The notes beneath the pieces are model-generated. The model was not told the origin of the DNA. It did not search any database and worked only from the letters and a program-made list of their open reading frames with translations. This document shows positions 8,575-17,060 of a stretch of 64,000 nt of DNA, piece after piece; position 1 is the first letter of the stretch, and every line of letters starts with the position of its first letter. The position numbers and the translations under genes are program-made. Source of the DNA: Kordia antarctica (GTDB lineage Bacteria; Bacteroidota; Bacteroidia; Flavobacteriales; Flavobacteriaceae); the NCBI RefSeq assembly GCF_009901525.1, contig NZ_CP019288.1, positions 2,943,501 through 3,007,500 of the forward strand, given 5' to 3'.

Positions 8575-10224
8575 TTAAAAATAATCTCTTTTAGTTTTTT
8601 TAGCATCCAAAATAATTTCTTCAGGATATTCGTATAATTCTAAAATTTTGATGGCATTTTGCGTTTTCAGCTTTCCAGCTTTTATTTTATGATCAAACAC
8701 TAAAACTTCATTTGCAATCGTTTCACTAAAGTGATATAACTCATAACTTTCAGCTTGCAATAATTCGGTGAGTTCTATATCGTGCGTAGACACGAACACC
8801 ATATTATTTTGTTTTCCTAAATAAGTCAAAATGCCTTTTCCGCCAGAAATACGTTCTATTGTATTTGTGCCTTTAAACAGTTCATCCAAAATAAATAAAC
8901 AAGGTTCTTTAGCTGCGGAAGCATTAATTAATTCCTTGACAGCTACTACTTCTTCCAAATAATAACTCGTGCTTTTTAAGACATCATCAGCAATACGAAT
9001 GGAAGAATATAGCTTGAAAAATGGTGCTTTGTATGCTTTCGCAAAACACACATTCAAGGTTTGCGCTACTAAACTATTGATTGCAATTGCGCGAATAAAC
9101 GTCGTTTTTCCAGACATATTTGAGCCTGTAATTAAAACGTTTTTGTCCTGAATATGTAAATTATTCGAAATGCAATCTTCTACTAATGGATGTGAAATGG
9201 CTTCCGCCGAAATTTGCTTTTCGTTGGTAAATACTGGCGTACACGTTTCTATATCGCGCGATTTCAAAGAAGCTGTCGCGATTGCTGCATCTATTTCTCC
9301 AATAAAAACAAACAATTCTTCTATACTATCTTTTTCTTTCGTTACGCCTTCAATAAAACTATTAAATATGATATATTCTATATTGAAAAGCACTTTTACC
9401 AATTCTATCAGCATCCAAATTGCTAGAAAATATTCATTGGTTAACAACGTAGTTTCAAACCCTAAAAATTCAGTTTTTAATTTAATTGCATCTATCTTTT
9501 TTAGAAATGGAAACGTGCCATACTGTTGTTTTATTTCTTTGAATTCGGAGAGTTCTTTCGCAACCCTAGAAGCTTTTGAAAGTTGTTTTACACCGCTCAA
9601 ATAATAACTGACATTCTTCTTGTTTTTTACATGCAGAAACATATTTACAAGATAAATAGGCACTATAAAAAAGAAGAAAATTGAATTGTAAAAACCTAAA
9701 CAGAAAAATAAAATAGTTGCAATATTTAAACTATATACAAGCCAAAGTATGTTGGATTTCTTGACTTGTTTGCCATGAATCAACTTCTCCAAATCGTACG
9801 CACTATTTGTATTTAGTTGCGATAATAGGAGTTGACAATTGATCCGCAACGTTTTATGTTGCAGAAAAAGCTGTGTTAAACTGTCAAATTTTAATAGTTT
9901 TTCTATGGACTGAACAGTCCGTAATTTGAAGTATAAATATTGTTGTCCAATTTTGGAACACGTACTGTCTATATTTTTGAAGAGTTCATGAAGATCTAAA
10001 TCAATTTGAGTTTTTTCAGAAATGATATGAAATGCTTTTTCTCTATTTCTATTGTTTAAAAAATAGTTGCCAATTATAGTAAAATCGAAACGTTTTTCTG
10101 CTGGTTTCTTTCCCCAATTTTCGAGCAAGCTATTTTTGAGCTTTTTCAATGCTTTTTTCTTTGCATTGTGTCTATATAAATAGATCAAAACAAGTACTAA
10201 AAGTAAGCCTAGAAACCAATTCAT
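8575..10224 (-). CDS. Membrane-anchored MutS-family ATPase
   Basis: A 549-aa protein. The C-terminal third is a MutS domain-V ATPase: Walker A GSNMSGKTTFIRAIA (residues ~367-381), Walker B CLFILDELFKGTNT followed by ERISGGKGIL, and the switch region FVSTHDIELTELL. The N-terminus begins with a short hydrophobic segment (MNWFLGLLLVLVLIYLY), and a second hydrophobic pair lies at ~residues 160-200 (ILWLVYSLNIATILFFCLGFY). The mismatch-recognition domain of true MutS is absent. This type is common in Bacteroidota; the role is unknown, and classical mismatch repair is unlikely. Convergent with the Lrp gene. Confidence 0.85.
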   Translation of the reverse strand: MNWFLGLLLVLVLIYLYRHNAKKKALKKLKNSLLENWGKKPAEKRFDFTIIGNYFLNNRNREKAFHIISEKTQIDLDLHELFKNIDSTCSKIGQQYLYFKLRTVQSIEKLLKFDSLTQLFLQHKTLRINCQLLLSQLNTNSAYDLEKLIHGKQVKKSNILWLVYSLNIATILFFCLGFYNSIFFFFIVPIYLVNMFLHVKNKKNVSYYLSGVKQLSKASRVAKELSEFKEIKQQYGTFPFLKKIDAIKLKTEFLGFETTLLTNEYFLAIWMLIELVKVLFNIEYIIFNSFIEGVTKEKDSIEELFVFIGEIDAAIATASLKSRDIETCTPVFTNEKQISAEAISHPLVEDCISNNLHIQDKNVLITGSNMSGKTTFIRAIAINSLVAQTLNVCFAKAYKAPFFKLYSSIRIADDVLKSTSYYLEEVVAVKELINASAAKEPCLFILDELFKGTNTIERISGGKGILTYLGKQNNMVFVSTHDIELTELLQAESYELYHFSETIANEVLVFDHKIKAGKLKTQNAIKILELYEYPEEIILDAKKTKRDYF

Positions 10225-10269
10225 GCCTGTTGTTGTTGAATAAATCTAACGTGTTTTGAAAACCAAACT

Positions 10270-10346
10270 CGTCAGATTGAGTGAAATGAAGCAATCTGCT
10301 ATTTTATGAACAGATTACTTCGAAATTAAAATTTCTCGTAATGACG
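10270..10346. repeat. Dispersed palindromic repeat, CGTCA...TGACG type
   Basis: Begins CGTCAGATTGAGTGAAATGA, contains GAAGCAATCTGC and CAGATTAC in inverted arrangement, and ends TTCTCGTAATGACG. It is related to the element at 7594-7673 and lies between two genes transcribed on the minus strand. Confidence 0.7.
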
Positions 10347-10357
10347 TTTCATATATT

Positions 10358-11053
10358 TTATCTCCTATTAAGATATTTCATAAAGTATAATAAAGTCGCT
10401 AATGAACCAAGGGCGGCAACTACATACGTTCGTGCTGCCCATTTTAAAGCATCTTGCGCGCCTGCAAATTCTTCTTGCGTTACCATATTTTTGTTTTTCA
10501 GCCATTTCAAGGCTCTGTTACTTGCGTCATATTCCACAGGAAGTGTTATAAAACTGAACAATGTTCCAGCCGCAAACATGATTAATCCTGCAATTAAAAC
10601 CGTTCTTCCAACTCCTAAACCTTGCATTGTCATTAACGCAATTCCACCAAAAATAACCCATTGCGAAAATTTAGAAGCAATACTTACCAAAGGCACCAAG
10701 TTCGAGCGCATTTTCAACCATTTATAGCCTTTTGCATGTTGTACAGCGTGTCCAACTTCGTGTGCGGCAACTGCTGCTGCTGCTGCATTTCGTTGATTAA
10801 AAACACCTTCACTTAAGTTGACCGTTTTTTTCTGAGGATTGTAATGATCGGTTAACATTCCTGGCGTTGAGATCACTTTTACATCGCTGATTCCGTGATC
10901 TGAAAGCATCTTTTTCGCGATTTCTTCTCCGCTCATTCCGTTGCGTAATTGTAATTTAGAGTAATGCGCAAATTTGCTTTTGAGTTTCGAACTCACAAAC
11001 ATACTAATCAACATTATTGCGCCCACTAAGAGCATATATCCACTTGAAAACAT
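10358..11053 (-). CDS. Zinc metallopeptidase, YugP family
   Basis: A 231-aa membrane metallopeptidase of the YugP/neutral-zinc-metallopeptidase-2 family. The N-terminal helix MLLVGAIMLISMFVSSKL is followed by the catalytic HEVGHAVQHAKGY (HExxH, residues ~98-110). Two or three more hydrophobic helices follow (WVIFGGIALMTMQGLGVG, VLIAGLIMFAAGTLFSFITLPVEYDAS). The TLPVEYDASNRAL motif is typical of the family. It is presumably an inner-membrane protease; substrates are unknown. It lies downstream of a lipoprotein gene but is separated from it by a terminator. Confidence 0.92.
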   Translation of the reverse strand: MFSSGYMLLVGAIMLISMFVSSKLKSKFAHYSKLQLRNGMSGEEIAKKMLSDHGISDVKVISTPGMLTDHYNPQKKTVNLSEGVFNQRNAAAAAVAAHEVGHAVQHAKGYKWLKMRSNLVPLVSIASKFSQWVIFGGIALMTMQGLGVGRTVLIAGLIMFAAGTLFSFITLPVEYDASNRALKWLKNKNMVTQEEFAGAQDALKWAARTYVVAALGSLATLLYFMKYLNRR

Positions 11054-11085
11054 AATTTATTTTTATTTGTATGTGTTCTAAAATA

Positions 11086-11115
11086 CAAAAACCTCGCCAA
11101 ATTAGCGAGGTTTGT
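11086..11115 (-). terminator. Intrinsic terminator after the 11161 lipoprotein gene
   Basis: Stem AAACCTCGC / GCGAGGTTT with a 7-nt loop; the reverse strand continues with TTTTTG. It separates the lipoprotein gene from the downstream peptidase gene. Confidence 0.75.
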
Positions 11116-11160
11116 ATGCATATGAGTTCATCTTTTTATCATTTGAATACAGAAAACATA

Positions 11161-11742
11161 CTAATCACGATCTACTTTTCGTAATGCTGCTTTCTGAATT
11201 ACGATTGCATGATAACTTGTCACAACGGTTTTGTCATCACCAGTTTTTCTTGGATCGCCTTTTTCTGTAACGATAATATTAAAAAATACGCGTCCATCAT
11301 TTTTAAATTCTACGCTACTATTTAAGATTCTATTATTTACTTCAAACGTACTAAATAAGGTTTGTCGCATGTAATTAGCTCTTAACACAACACCATTATT
11401 TTCATCTAAATCATAAAACCCTTTCTCAGGATCAACTACAATTAGCGTATAATTGCGTTCATCACGTTTTTTACTAATGATATATGCTAATGTGTATGAA
11501 AACTTTTTAGGATCTTCCGTTGGCTTGATGATTAATTCCATTGGAATATTTTGCAATACACCTGAAGCATCTGCTATGTTTAGGTTTCCTGCATACGTAC
11601 CAACATATTCTTTTGGAAACGCATAATTTTTAGGAAACGCTTTGTCTTCCGCATTTTTTCCTGCACGTTCTTTTACTTGTTTCTTTTGCGCCAAGCACGA
11701 AGACATACAAATAATTGCTAGTATAAAGACTATTTTTTTCAT
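11161..11742 (-). CDS. Hypothetical lipoprotein
   Basis: A 193-aa protein with a lipoprotein-like signal (MKKIVFILAIICMSSCLAQ, Cys ~16). The mature part starts with a lysine-rich segment, then FPKEYVGTYAGNLNIADASG and a beta-rich domain (PMELIIKPTEDPKKFSYTLAYI, FYDLDENNGVVLRANYMRQTLFSTFEV, FFNIIVTEKGDPRKTGDD). This looks like a small extracytoplasmic beta-barrel or lipocalin-like domain. I do not recognise a named family or enzyme motif. It is the only gene between the repeat-rich leuS downstream region and the peptidase gene. Confidence 0.75.
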   Translation of the reverse strand: MKKIVFILAIICMSSCLAQKKQVKERAGKNAEDKAFPKNYAFPKEYVGTYAGNLNIADASGVLQNIPMELIIKPTEDPKKFSYTLAYIISKKRDERNYTLIVVDPEKGFYDLDENNGVVLRANYMRQTLFSTFEVNNRILNSSVEFKNDGRVFFNIIVTEKGDPRKTGDDKTVVTSYHAIVIQKAALRKVDRD

Positions 11743-11810
11743 TTATATAATTTTATTGTGATGTAAAGTCAAGCGAGCGACTATAATTCTACTTAGATTG
11801 ATCGTTTTTA

Positions 11811-11982
11811 ATTTTCTATTTCTTTGCTCGCACAAAGAAAAGAAACAAAAGAAAATGCGTTTTTCCAGAGGTGTTTTTAGTTTTTTCTCTGAAAAACTAA
11901 AACCGCATTCATTTTTCTAAATTTTTTCCAAGGCTTCAAAAATTCTTAACGAAAAATGAATACTACACTGCGGAAAAAGAAA
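11811..11982 (+). repeat. 172-bp dispersed repeat, copy 1
   Basis: It starts ATTTTCTATTTCTTTGCTCG, contains the short hairpin CTTTG...CAAAG and the longer stem TTTTAGTTTTT / AAAAACTAAAA, and ends ACACTGCGGAAAAAGAA. A near-identical copy lies inverted at 51064-51234 and a diverged copy at 38989-39171. The 307-bp gene-free interval 11743-12049 otherwise holds only a tandem CTTTTCA-like tract at ~12000-12050. Confidence 0.85.
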
Positions 11983-12049
11983 CTCCGTGCTCACTTCACT
12001 TTCAACTTTTCACTTTTCACTTTTAACTTATAACTTTTCACTTTCAACT

Positions 12050-15043
12050 CTACCCTACGATATTAATGATTTTTCCTGGAACTACAATTACTTTTTTAGG
12101 AGTTCTGCCATCTAGTTGTGTTTTCGTGCGCTCATCTTCTAGAATAATTCTTTCAATTTCTTCTTTCGATAAATCAAGTGGTAATTCCTTTTTAAAGCGC
12201 ATTTTTCCGTTAAACGAAACTGGATATTCCTTTGAACTTTCTACCAAATGTCTTGCTTCAAAAATTGGAAAAGGTACTTGTGAGATAGAGCCTTCATTTC
12301 CTAAACGAAACCATAATTCTTCCGCAATATGTGGTGCATACGGAGAAATTAAAATGGTTAACGGTTCAAATATTTCTCTACTTGTGCATTTTTGTTGTAT
12401 CAATTCGTTTACACAAATCATAAACGTACTAACCGATGTATTGAACGAGAAGTTTTCAATGTCTTCTTCTACCTTTTTAATCGTTTTGTGCAACGTTTTC
12501 AAGTTGTCTTTTGTCGGTGCAGTTTCTGTTACATTTGGTCCACTGTCTGCAATATATAATTTCCATAATTTTTTTAAGAAACTAAAAACTCCTGAAATTC
12601 CTGCGGTATTCCAAGGTTTTGCTTGCTCTAAAGGTCCTAAAAACATTTCAAACAAACGCAAACTATCGGCACCATACGCTTCACAAATCTCATCAGGATT
12701 TACGACATTGTATTTCGATTTCGACATCTTTTCGACTTCTCGAGAAACCTGAAAAGTTCCATCTTCTTCGCAAATGAATTCAGCATCTTTAAAATCAGCA
12801 CGCCAATTTTTGAAGGCTTCAATATCCAATTCATCTGAAGCATTTACAAAAGTTACATCGGCATGATGCTTAATGAAATCTGCACTTATTCTAGTTAAAT
12901 TATAATTTTTTTCTAATTTTTTAATTTTTTTAAGATAAAAAGAATACGCCTCTTCATATTCTTTAACTCCAGAAGTTTCAAACCTCTTTTTTACTTTTTC
13001 TACCAAGTCCGATGAAACAAAAAGTTCAGGAGTCTTCTTTTTATCATATTCTCCTTGCTCATAAGATATAGATGAAGGTTTATACACAAAAGCACTAGTT
13101 CCCAAAATCATTCCTTGGTTAATCAACTTTTCAAACGGTTCATCAACACCAACAAAACCTCTATCTTTTAAGAATTTTGTCCAAAAACGCGCATATAGTA
13201 AATGTCCTGTTGCGTGTTCGCTTCCGCCAATGTATAAATCTACATTTTCCCAATAGTTCAACGCTTCTTTGCTTGCAAAATCATCTTCTCGCAATGCTTT
13301 TTCCATATAACGGAAGAAATACCATGAACTTCCTGCCCAACCTGGCATTGTGTTGAGTTCTAGCGGATAGATTCCGTTGTCTTGCTTCTCGACTGCGCTC
13401 GAAGTGACAAGTTTTTCATTAGAAACCACCGTATTTGTATTCGTGTCCCAAGCCCAAACCTCAGCATTTCCTAATGGCGGTTCGCCAGTTTCGGTTGGTA
13501 AGTATTTCTCCACTTCTGGCAATGCAATTGGTAAATGCTGTACATCAATCATTTGCGGCATTCCATTTACGTAATACACTGGAAATGGTTCGCCCCAATA
13601 ACGCTGACGCGAGAAAACCGCATCGCGCAAACGATAGTTAATTTTTCCTTTTCCAAAACCACGTTTTTCCATTTCATAAATGACAGTTTTCATCGCTTTT
13701 TTATACGATAAACCATTTAAGAAATCAGAGTTTGCAATTTTAGTTCCTTCTTTTCCTGCGTGTGCTTCTTCTGAAATGTCAACGTTTTCAAAGATATTTG
13801 GAATTTCTAACCCAAAATGATTTGCAAAGTCATAATCACGTTGATCGCCACACGGAACTGCCATTACTGCGCCTGTTCCGTAGTTTGCCAATACGTAATC
13901 GCCAATCCAGATTTGTACTTTTTCTCCTGTAAAAGGATGCAACGCAAAAGCTCCTGTAAATACTCCAGAAATGGTTTTTACATCTGCCATTCGTTCGCGT
14001 TCACTTCGTTTTGAAGTTGCAGCTCTATAATTTTCAACTGCTTCTTTTTGATCGGCAGTGGTAATTTTTGCAACTAATTCGTGTTCTGGCGCAAGCGTCA
14101 TGAAACTTACTCCGAAAATTGTATCTGGTCGTGTGGTGAAAACGTCAATTTTTGCGTCGTGTTCGTCAACTTTAAACGAAACCATTGCACCTTGTGAGCG
14201 ACCAATCCAATTGGTTTGTGAGTCTTTTAATGGTTGTGGCCAGTCAATTGTATTCAAACCGTCTAATAAACGTTGTGCATACGCAGAGATTCGCATGCTC
14301 CATTGTGTCATTTTTTTACGAATAACTGTATGTCCGCCACGTTCTGAAACGCCGTTTACAATTTCATCATTTGCTAAAACTGTTCCTAATCCTGGACACC
14401 AATTTACTTCCGTTTCTGCTAAATAGGTGAGTCTATATTTTAATAGTATTTCTTGTTGTGTTTTTGAATCATACTGAGTCCATTCTGCGGCAGCGAAAAT
14501 AGCAATTTCATCATCACAGATTGCTTTTACTTCGACATTTCCGGCTTCGGAAAATTTCGCAATAAGCGTATCAATATGTTCCGCTTTGTCAGTTTCTATA
14601 TTGTACCATGAATTGAAAAGTTCGATAAAAATCCATTGCGTCCATTTGTAATACGCAGGATCTGAGGTGCGAACTTCTCGGCTCCAATCGAATGAGAAAC
14701 CAATTTTATCCAATTGCTCACGATAGCGTGCAATGTTCGTTTTAGTCGTAATTGCTGGATGCTGACCAGTTTGAATTGCATATTGCTCAGCAGGCAATCC
14801 GAAACTGTCATAACCTTGCGGATGCAATACATTGAAACCTTTGTGACGCTTGTAACGCGCGTAAATGTCTGAAGCAATATAACCTAGCGGATGACCAACG
14901 TGCAATCCAGCTCCTGACGGATATGGAAACATGTCGAGTACGTAATATTTTGGTTTGTCGGATTGATTTTCAGCATGAAAAGTTCCTCGTTCTTTCCAAA
15001 TTTTTTGCCACTTGGCTTCAATTTCGTTGAAATTGTACTTCAT
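12050..15043 (-). CDS. leuS: Leucine--tRNA ligase
   Basis: A 997-aa class I synthetase charging tRNA-Leu. The HIGH motif appears as PYPSGAGLHVGHPLGY (~residue 42-57) and KMSKS as VEKMSKSKYNVVNPDEICEAYGAD (~770). The editing domain contains DVFTTRPDTIFG, and the anticodon-binding and C-terminal domains are present. It is longer than typical bacterial LeuRS for two visible reasons: a short insert LVTSSAVEKQD (~543-553), encoded by a dispersed genomic repeat, and a Lys/Glu-rich insert at ~651-730 after LGTSAFVYK. All catalytic motifs are intact. A consensus promoter is at 15066-15095. Confidence 0.97.
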   Translation of the reverse strand: MKYNFNEIEAKWQKIWKERGTFHAENQSDKPKYYVLDMFPYPSGAGLHVGHPLGYIASDIYARYKRHKGFNVLHPQGYDSFGLPAEQYAIQTGQHPAITTKTNIARYREQLDKIGFSFDWSREVRTSDPAYYKWTQWIFIELFNSWYNIETDKAEHIDTLIAKFSEAGNVEVKAICDDEIAIFAAAEWTQYDSKTQQEILLKYRLTYLAETEVNWCPGLGTVLANDEIVNGVSERGGHTVIRKKMTQWSMRISAYAQRLLDGLNTIDWPQPLKDSQTNWIGRSQGAMVSFKVDEHDAKIDVFTTRPDTIFGVSFMTLAPEHELVAKITTADQKEAVENYRAATSKRSERERMADVKTISGVFTGAFALHPFTGEKVQIWIGDYVLANYGTGAVMAVPCGDQRDYDFANHFGLEIPNIFENVDISEEAHAGKEGTKIANSDFLNGLSYKKAMKTVIYEMEKRGFGKGKINYRLRDAVFSRQRYWGEPFPVYYVNGMPQMIDVQHLPIALPEVEKYLPTETGEPPLGNAEVWAWDTNTNTVVSNEKLVTSSAVEKQDNGIYPLELNTMPGWAGSSWYFFRYMEKALREDDFASKEALNYWENVDLYIGGSEHATGHLLYARFWTKFLKDRGFVGVDEPFEKLINQGMILGTSAFVYKPSSISYEQGEYDKKKTPELFVSSDLVEKVKKRFETSGVKEYEEAYSFYLKKIKKLEKNYNLTRISADFIKHHADVTFVNASDELDIEAFKNWRADFKDAEFICEEDGTFQVSREVEKMSKSKYNVVNPDEICEAYGADSLRLFEMFLGPLEQAKPWNTAGISGVFSFLKKLWKLYIADSGPNVTETAPTKDNLKTLHKTIKKVEEDIENFSFNTSVSTFMICVNELIQQKCTSREIFEPLTILISPYAPHIAEELWFRLGNEGSISQVPFPIFEARHLVESSKEYPVSFNGKMRFKKELPLDLSKEEIERIILEDERTKTQLDGRTPKKVIVVPGKIINIVG
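13385..13411. repeat. Dispersed repeat CTCGACTGCGCTCGAAGTGAC inside leuS
   Basis: The 27-bp tract matches intergenic elements at 24127-24150, 16314-16337, 26936-26957 and 58527-58550 (partly in inverse orientation). It is in frame within leuS and encodes LVTSSAVEK on the coding strand. Confidence 0.8.
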
Positions 15044-15065
15044 TTTGATGATTTTTAAAGAAGCG

Positions 15066-15095
15066 CAAATTTAACGGTTATTGTATGAATGGCAA
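15066..15095 (-). promoter_or_regulatory. leuS promoter (TTG-N19-TAAATTTG)
   Basis: On the reverse strand a TTG at 15095-15093 is followed 19 nt later by TAAATTTG at 15073-15066, an exact match to the Bacteroidota consensus TTG-N~19-TAnnTTTG. It lies 23 nt upstream of the leuS ATG. Confidence 0.75.
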
Positions 15096-15209
15096 AAGAT
15101 TCTTTTGGTTGTTTGGTTGTTCGTTTTTTTGTTGTTTCGTTGATTTGGTTGTCGGAAAGAAACACTTTTATATTTTATATTTTGAGTTTTGCATTTTTAA
15201 TTTCAATAA

Positions 15210-15253
15210 TTCGTTTATTCGTTTATTCGTTTGTTCGTTTGTTCGTTTGTTCG
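15210..15253. repeat. Tandem octamer TTCGTTTA/TTCGTTTG, 5.5 copies
   Basis: Two TTCGTTTA units, three TTCGTTTG units and a partial TTCG. It lies in the 348-bp interval between divergent leuS and ftsX, which is otherwise AT-rich with no gene apart from the leuS promoter. Confidence 0.85.
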
Positions 15254-15391
15254 AAAGTAATTTTTGATTTATAATTTAGCATTCAACATTTATAATTTCA
15301 AAACCTATAACCATTAAACTGATAAACTTTTTAAACTTATAAACGCTTTTGTATTTAAAATTTCTACTTTTACACATCTAACGCACTATTT

Positions 15392-16270
15392 ATGGGTTCT
15401 TCTTTTGAAAAGTATCAAAAAAAACGATTGATTTCTTCGTATTTCTCGGTTGTACTAAGTACTACGCTTGTACTTTTTTTATTAGGAATGCTCGGTTTGT
15501 TAGTGTTGAATACGAAAAAAGTTGCTGATTATTATAAAGAAAAAATCGCTTTGACTGTTTATTTGAAAGATAGCGCAAAAGATGTAGAGATTAAACAGTT
15601 ACAGAAAACATTAGCGTTGGCAGAATATACAAAGTCTGCCGAATTTGTTTCAAAAGAAACCGCTGCGGCAAATTTAACCGAAACTATTGGCGAAGATTTT
15701 GTTGAATATTTAGGCGAAAATCCATTGTTAAATTCGTTAGATGTCTATGTACTTGCACAATTTGTTTCCGCTGAAAAGCTAGAAGAAATTGCCGCTGAGA
15801 TTTCTGAAAAGAATTTTGTGGAAGAAGTTTCGTTTGACAAACCGTTAGTTTCCAAGTTAAATGCAAATATTAAAAAGATTGGACTCGGAATTTTGATAAC
15901 CTGTATTTTCTTTGCGTTTGTTGCCGCGTTGTTGATTAATAGTTCTATTCGTCTTTCGGTATATGCAAAACGTTTTACGATTAAAACCATGCAAATGGTT
16001 GGTGCCACCAAAGGTTTTATTCGCAAGCCTTTTATTTGGAATAGTGTAAAAATGGGCGTTATTGCTGCAATTCTAGCTTTGGCAGGAATGGCTGGCGCAT
16101 TGTATTATGCTAATAAATCAGTGCCAGAATTACAATTGACAAGCGATAAAGTATTGATTGGCTCTGTATTTGGAGGAATTTTGGTGATTGGCGTTTTGAT
16201 TACATTACTGAGTAGTTTCTTTGCTACGCAACGTTTCTTGAATTTACGAACAGATCAATTGTATTATTAG
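15392..16270 (+). CDS. ftsX: Cell division protein FtsX
   Basis: A 292-aa permease-like partner of the FtsE ATPase that regulates septal peptidoglycan hydrolases. Visible are a cytoplasmic N-terminus, TM1 (FSVVLSTTLVLFLLGMLGLLVL), the periplasmic loop (YYKEKIALTVYLKDSAKD and KLEEIAAEISEKNFVEEVSF) and three C-terminal helices around IGLGILITCIFFAFVAALLIN, MGVIAAILALAGMAGALYY and VLIGSVFGGILVIGVLITLL. The MVGATKGFIRKPF motif is typical of FtsX. In related genomes ftsX is followed directly by DUF3098-uppP-truB; here three unrelated genes intervene. Confidence 0.95.
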   Translation: MGSSFEKYQKKRLISSYFSVVLSTTLVLFLLGMLGLLVLNTKKVADYYKEKIALTVYLKDSAKDVEIKQLQKTLALAEYTKSAEFVSKETAAANLTETIGEDFVEYLGENPLLNSLDVYVLAQFVSAEKLEEIAAEISEKNFVEEVSFDKPLVSKLNANIKKIGLGILITCIFFAFVAALLINSSIRLSVYAKRFTIKTMQMVGATKGFIRKPFIWNSVKMGVIAAILALAGMAGALYYANKSVPELQLTSDKVLIGSVFGGILVIGVLITLLSSFFATQRFLNLRTDQLYY

Positions 16271-16313
16271 ACTTGCTTAGATTTTTAGACGTACTTAGAC
16301 TTCTTAGACATTG

Positions 16314-16337
16314 TATGCTGAGCGGAGTCGAAGTATA
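16314..16337. repeat. Dispersed repeat TGAGCGGAGTCGAAG
   Basis: ATGCTGAGCGGAGTCGAAG is a partial copy of the CGACTGCGCTC/GAGCGGAGTCG family also present at 13385, 24127, 26936 and 58527. It lies at the junction between ftsX and the inserted genes. Confidence 0.6.
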
Positions 16338-16447
16338 GACTTGTTGGAAAATATAATTTAATTGAAAACATCTAGCCAAACTATTGAAGCATAAATTTTA
16401 TAACTATCTTTCGTTGTAATTATTTGAATCATCAAAATACACAATAC

Positions 16448-16957
16448 ATGAAGTCATTTTTATTCATTTTTTTTAGTGCAATTTTACTCGTGAGTTGTAA
16501 AGATAACGACGAAATTAGCTCGATTCATCCTGAAAATTGGTCTAAGAGAATGATCGATATTAGCAATAAAGATTCGCTTGCATATGGCAAAACCTATCTT
16601 TCTATTTATGCACAAATTTATAGTTTATCTGAACATAAAAAACACAATTTAACTGCCATGGTTAGTTTGCGAAATACAAGTGATGAAGACACTATATATG
16701 TTTTAAAAGCTAGGTATTACGATACACATGGAGTTTTAGTTCGTACGTATTTTGACAAACCTATTTTTTTAGCTCCACTAGAAACTGCCGAAATTATTAT
16801 TGACGAAAAAGATATTTCAGGCGGTACAGGTTCTAATTTTATTTTTGAATGGAAAACACCAAATGGTTGTTCCGAACCGCTGTTTGAAGGCGTTATGAAT
16901 TCTACGATGGGACAACAAGGACTTTCGTTTACAACACAAGGGAAACGCATAAAATAA
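16448..16957 (+). CDS. DUF3124 domain lipoprotein
   Basis: A 169-aa lipoprotein from the ATG at 16448, with signal MKSFLFIFFSAILLVSC and lipobox LLVSC. An earlier ATG at 16424 adds eight polar residues ahead of the signal and is less likely. The mature domain (YGKTYLSIYAQIYSL, LTAMVSLRNTSDEDTIYVLKA, PIFLAPLETAEIIIDEKDISGGTGSNFIFEW) matches DUF3124. Function is unknown; an envelope location is inferred. It is the first of three genes lying between ftsX and the DUF3098 gene. Confidence 0.8.
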   Translation: MKSFLFIFFSAILLVSCKDNDEISSIHPENWSKRMIDISNKDSLAYGKTYLSIYAQIYSLSEHKKHNLTAMVSLRNTSDEDTIYVLKARYYDTHGVLVRTYFDKPIFLAPLETAEIIIDEKDISGGTGSNFIFEWKTPNGCSEPLFEGVMNSTMGQQGLSFTTQGKRIK

Positions 16958-17060
16958 GTGTAATGAAAGCTATTTTAATTAATCTATTTTTCATTATTTC
17001 ATTGATTGATCCTATTGGTTCGCTTTAACGAAAATTATGGAAGTTCTTAAATTATCAACT

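Noticed and set aside
15085-15274. Forward frames of ~60 codons rich in Phe/Val
   Set aside because: They translate the TTCGTTTG tandem repeat and overlap the leuS promoter; low-complexity artefact.
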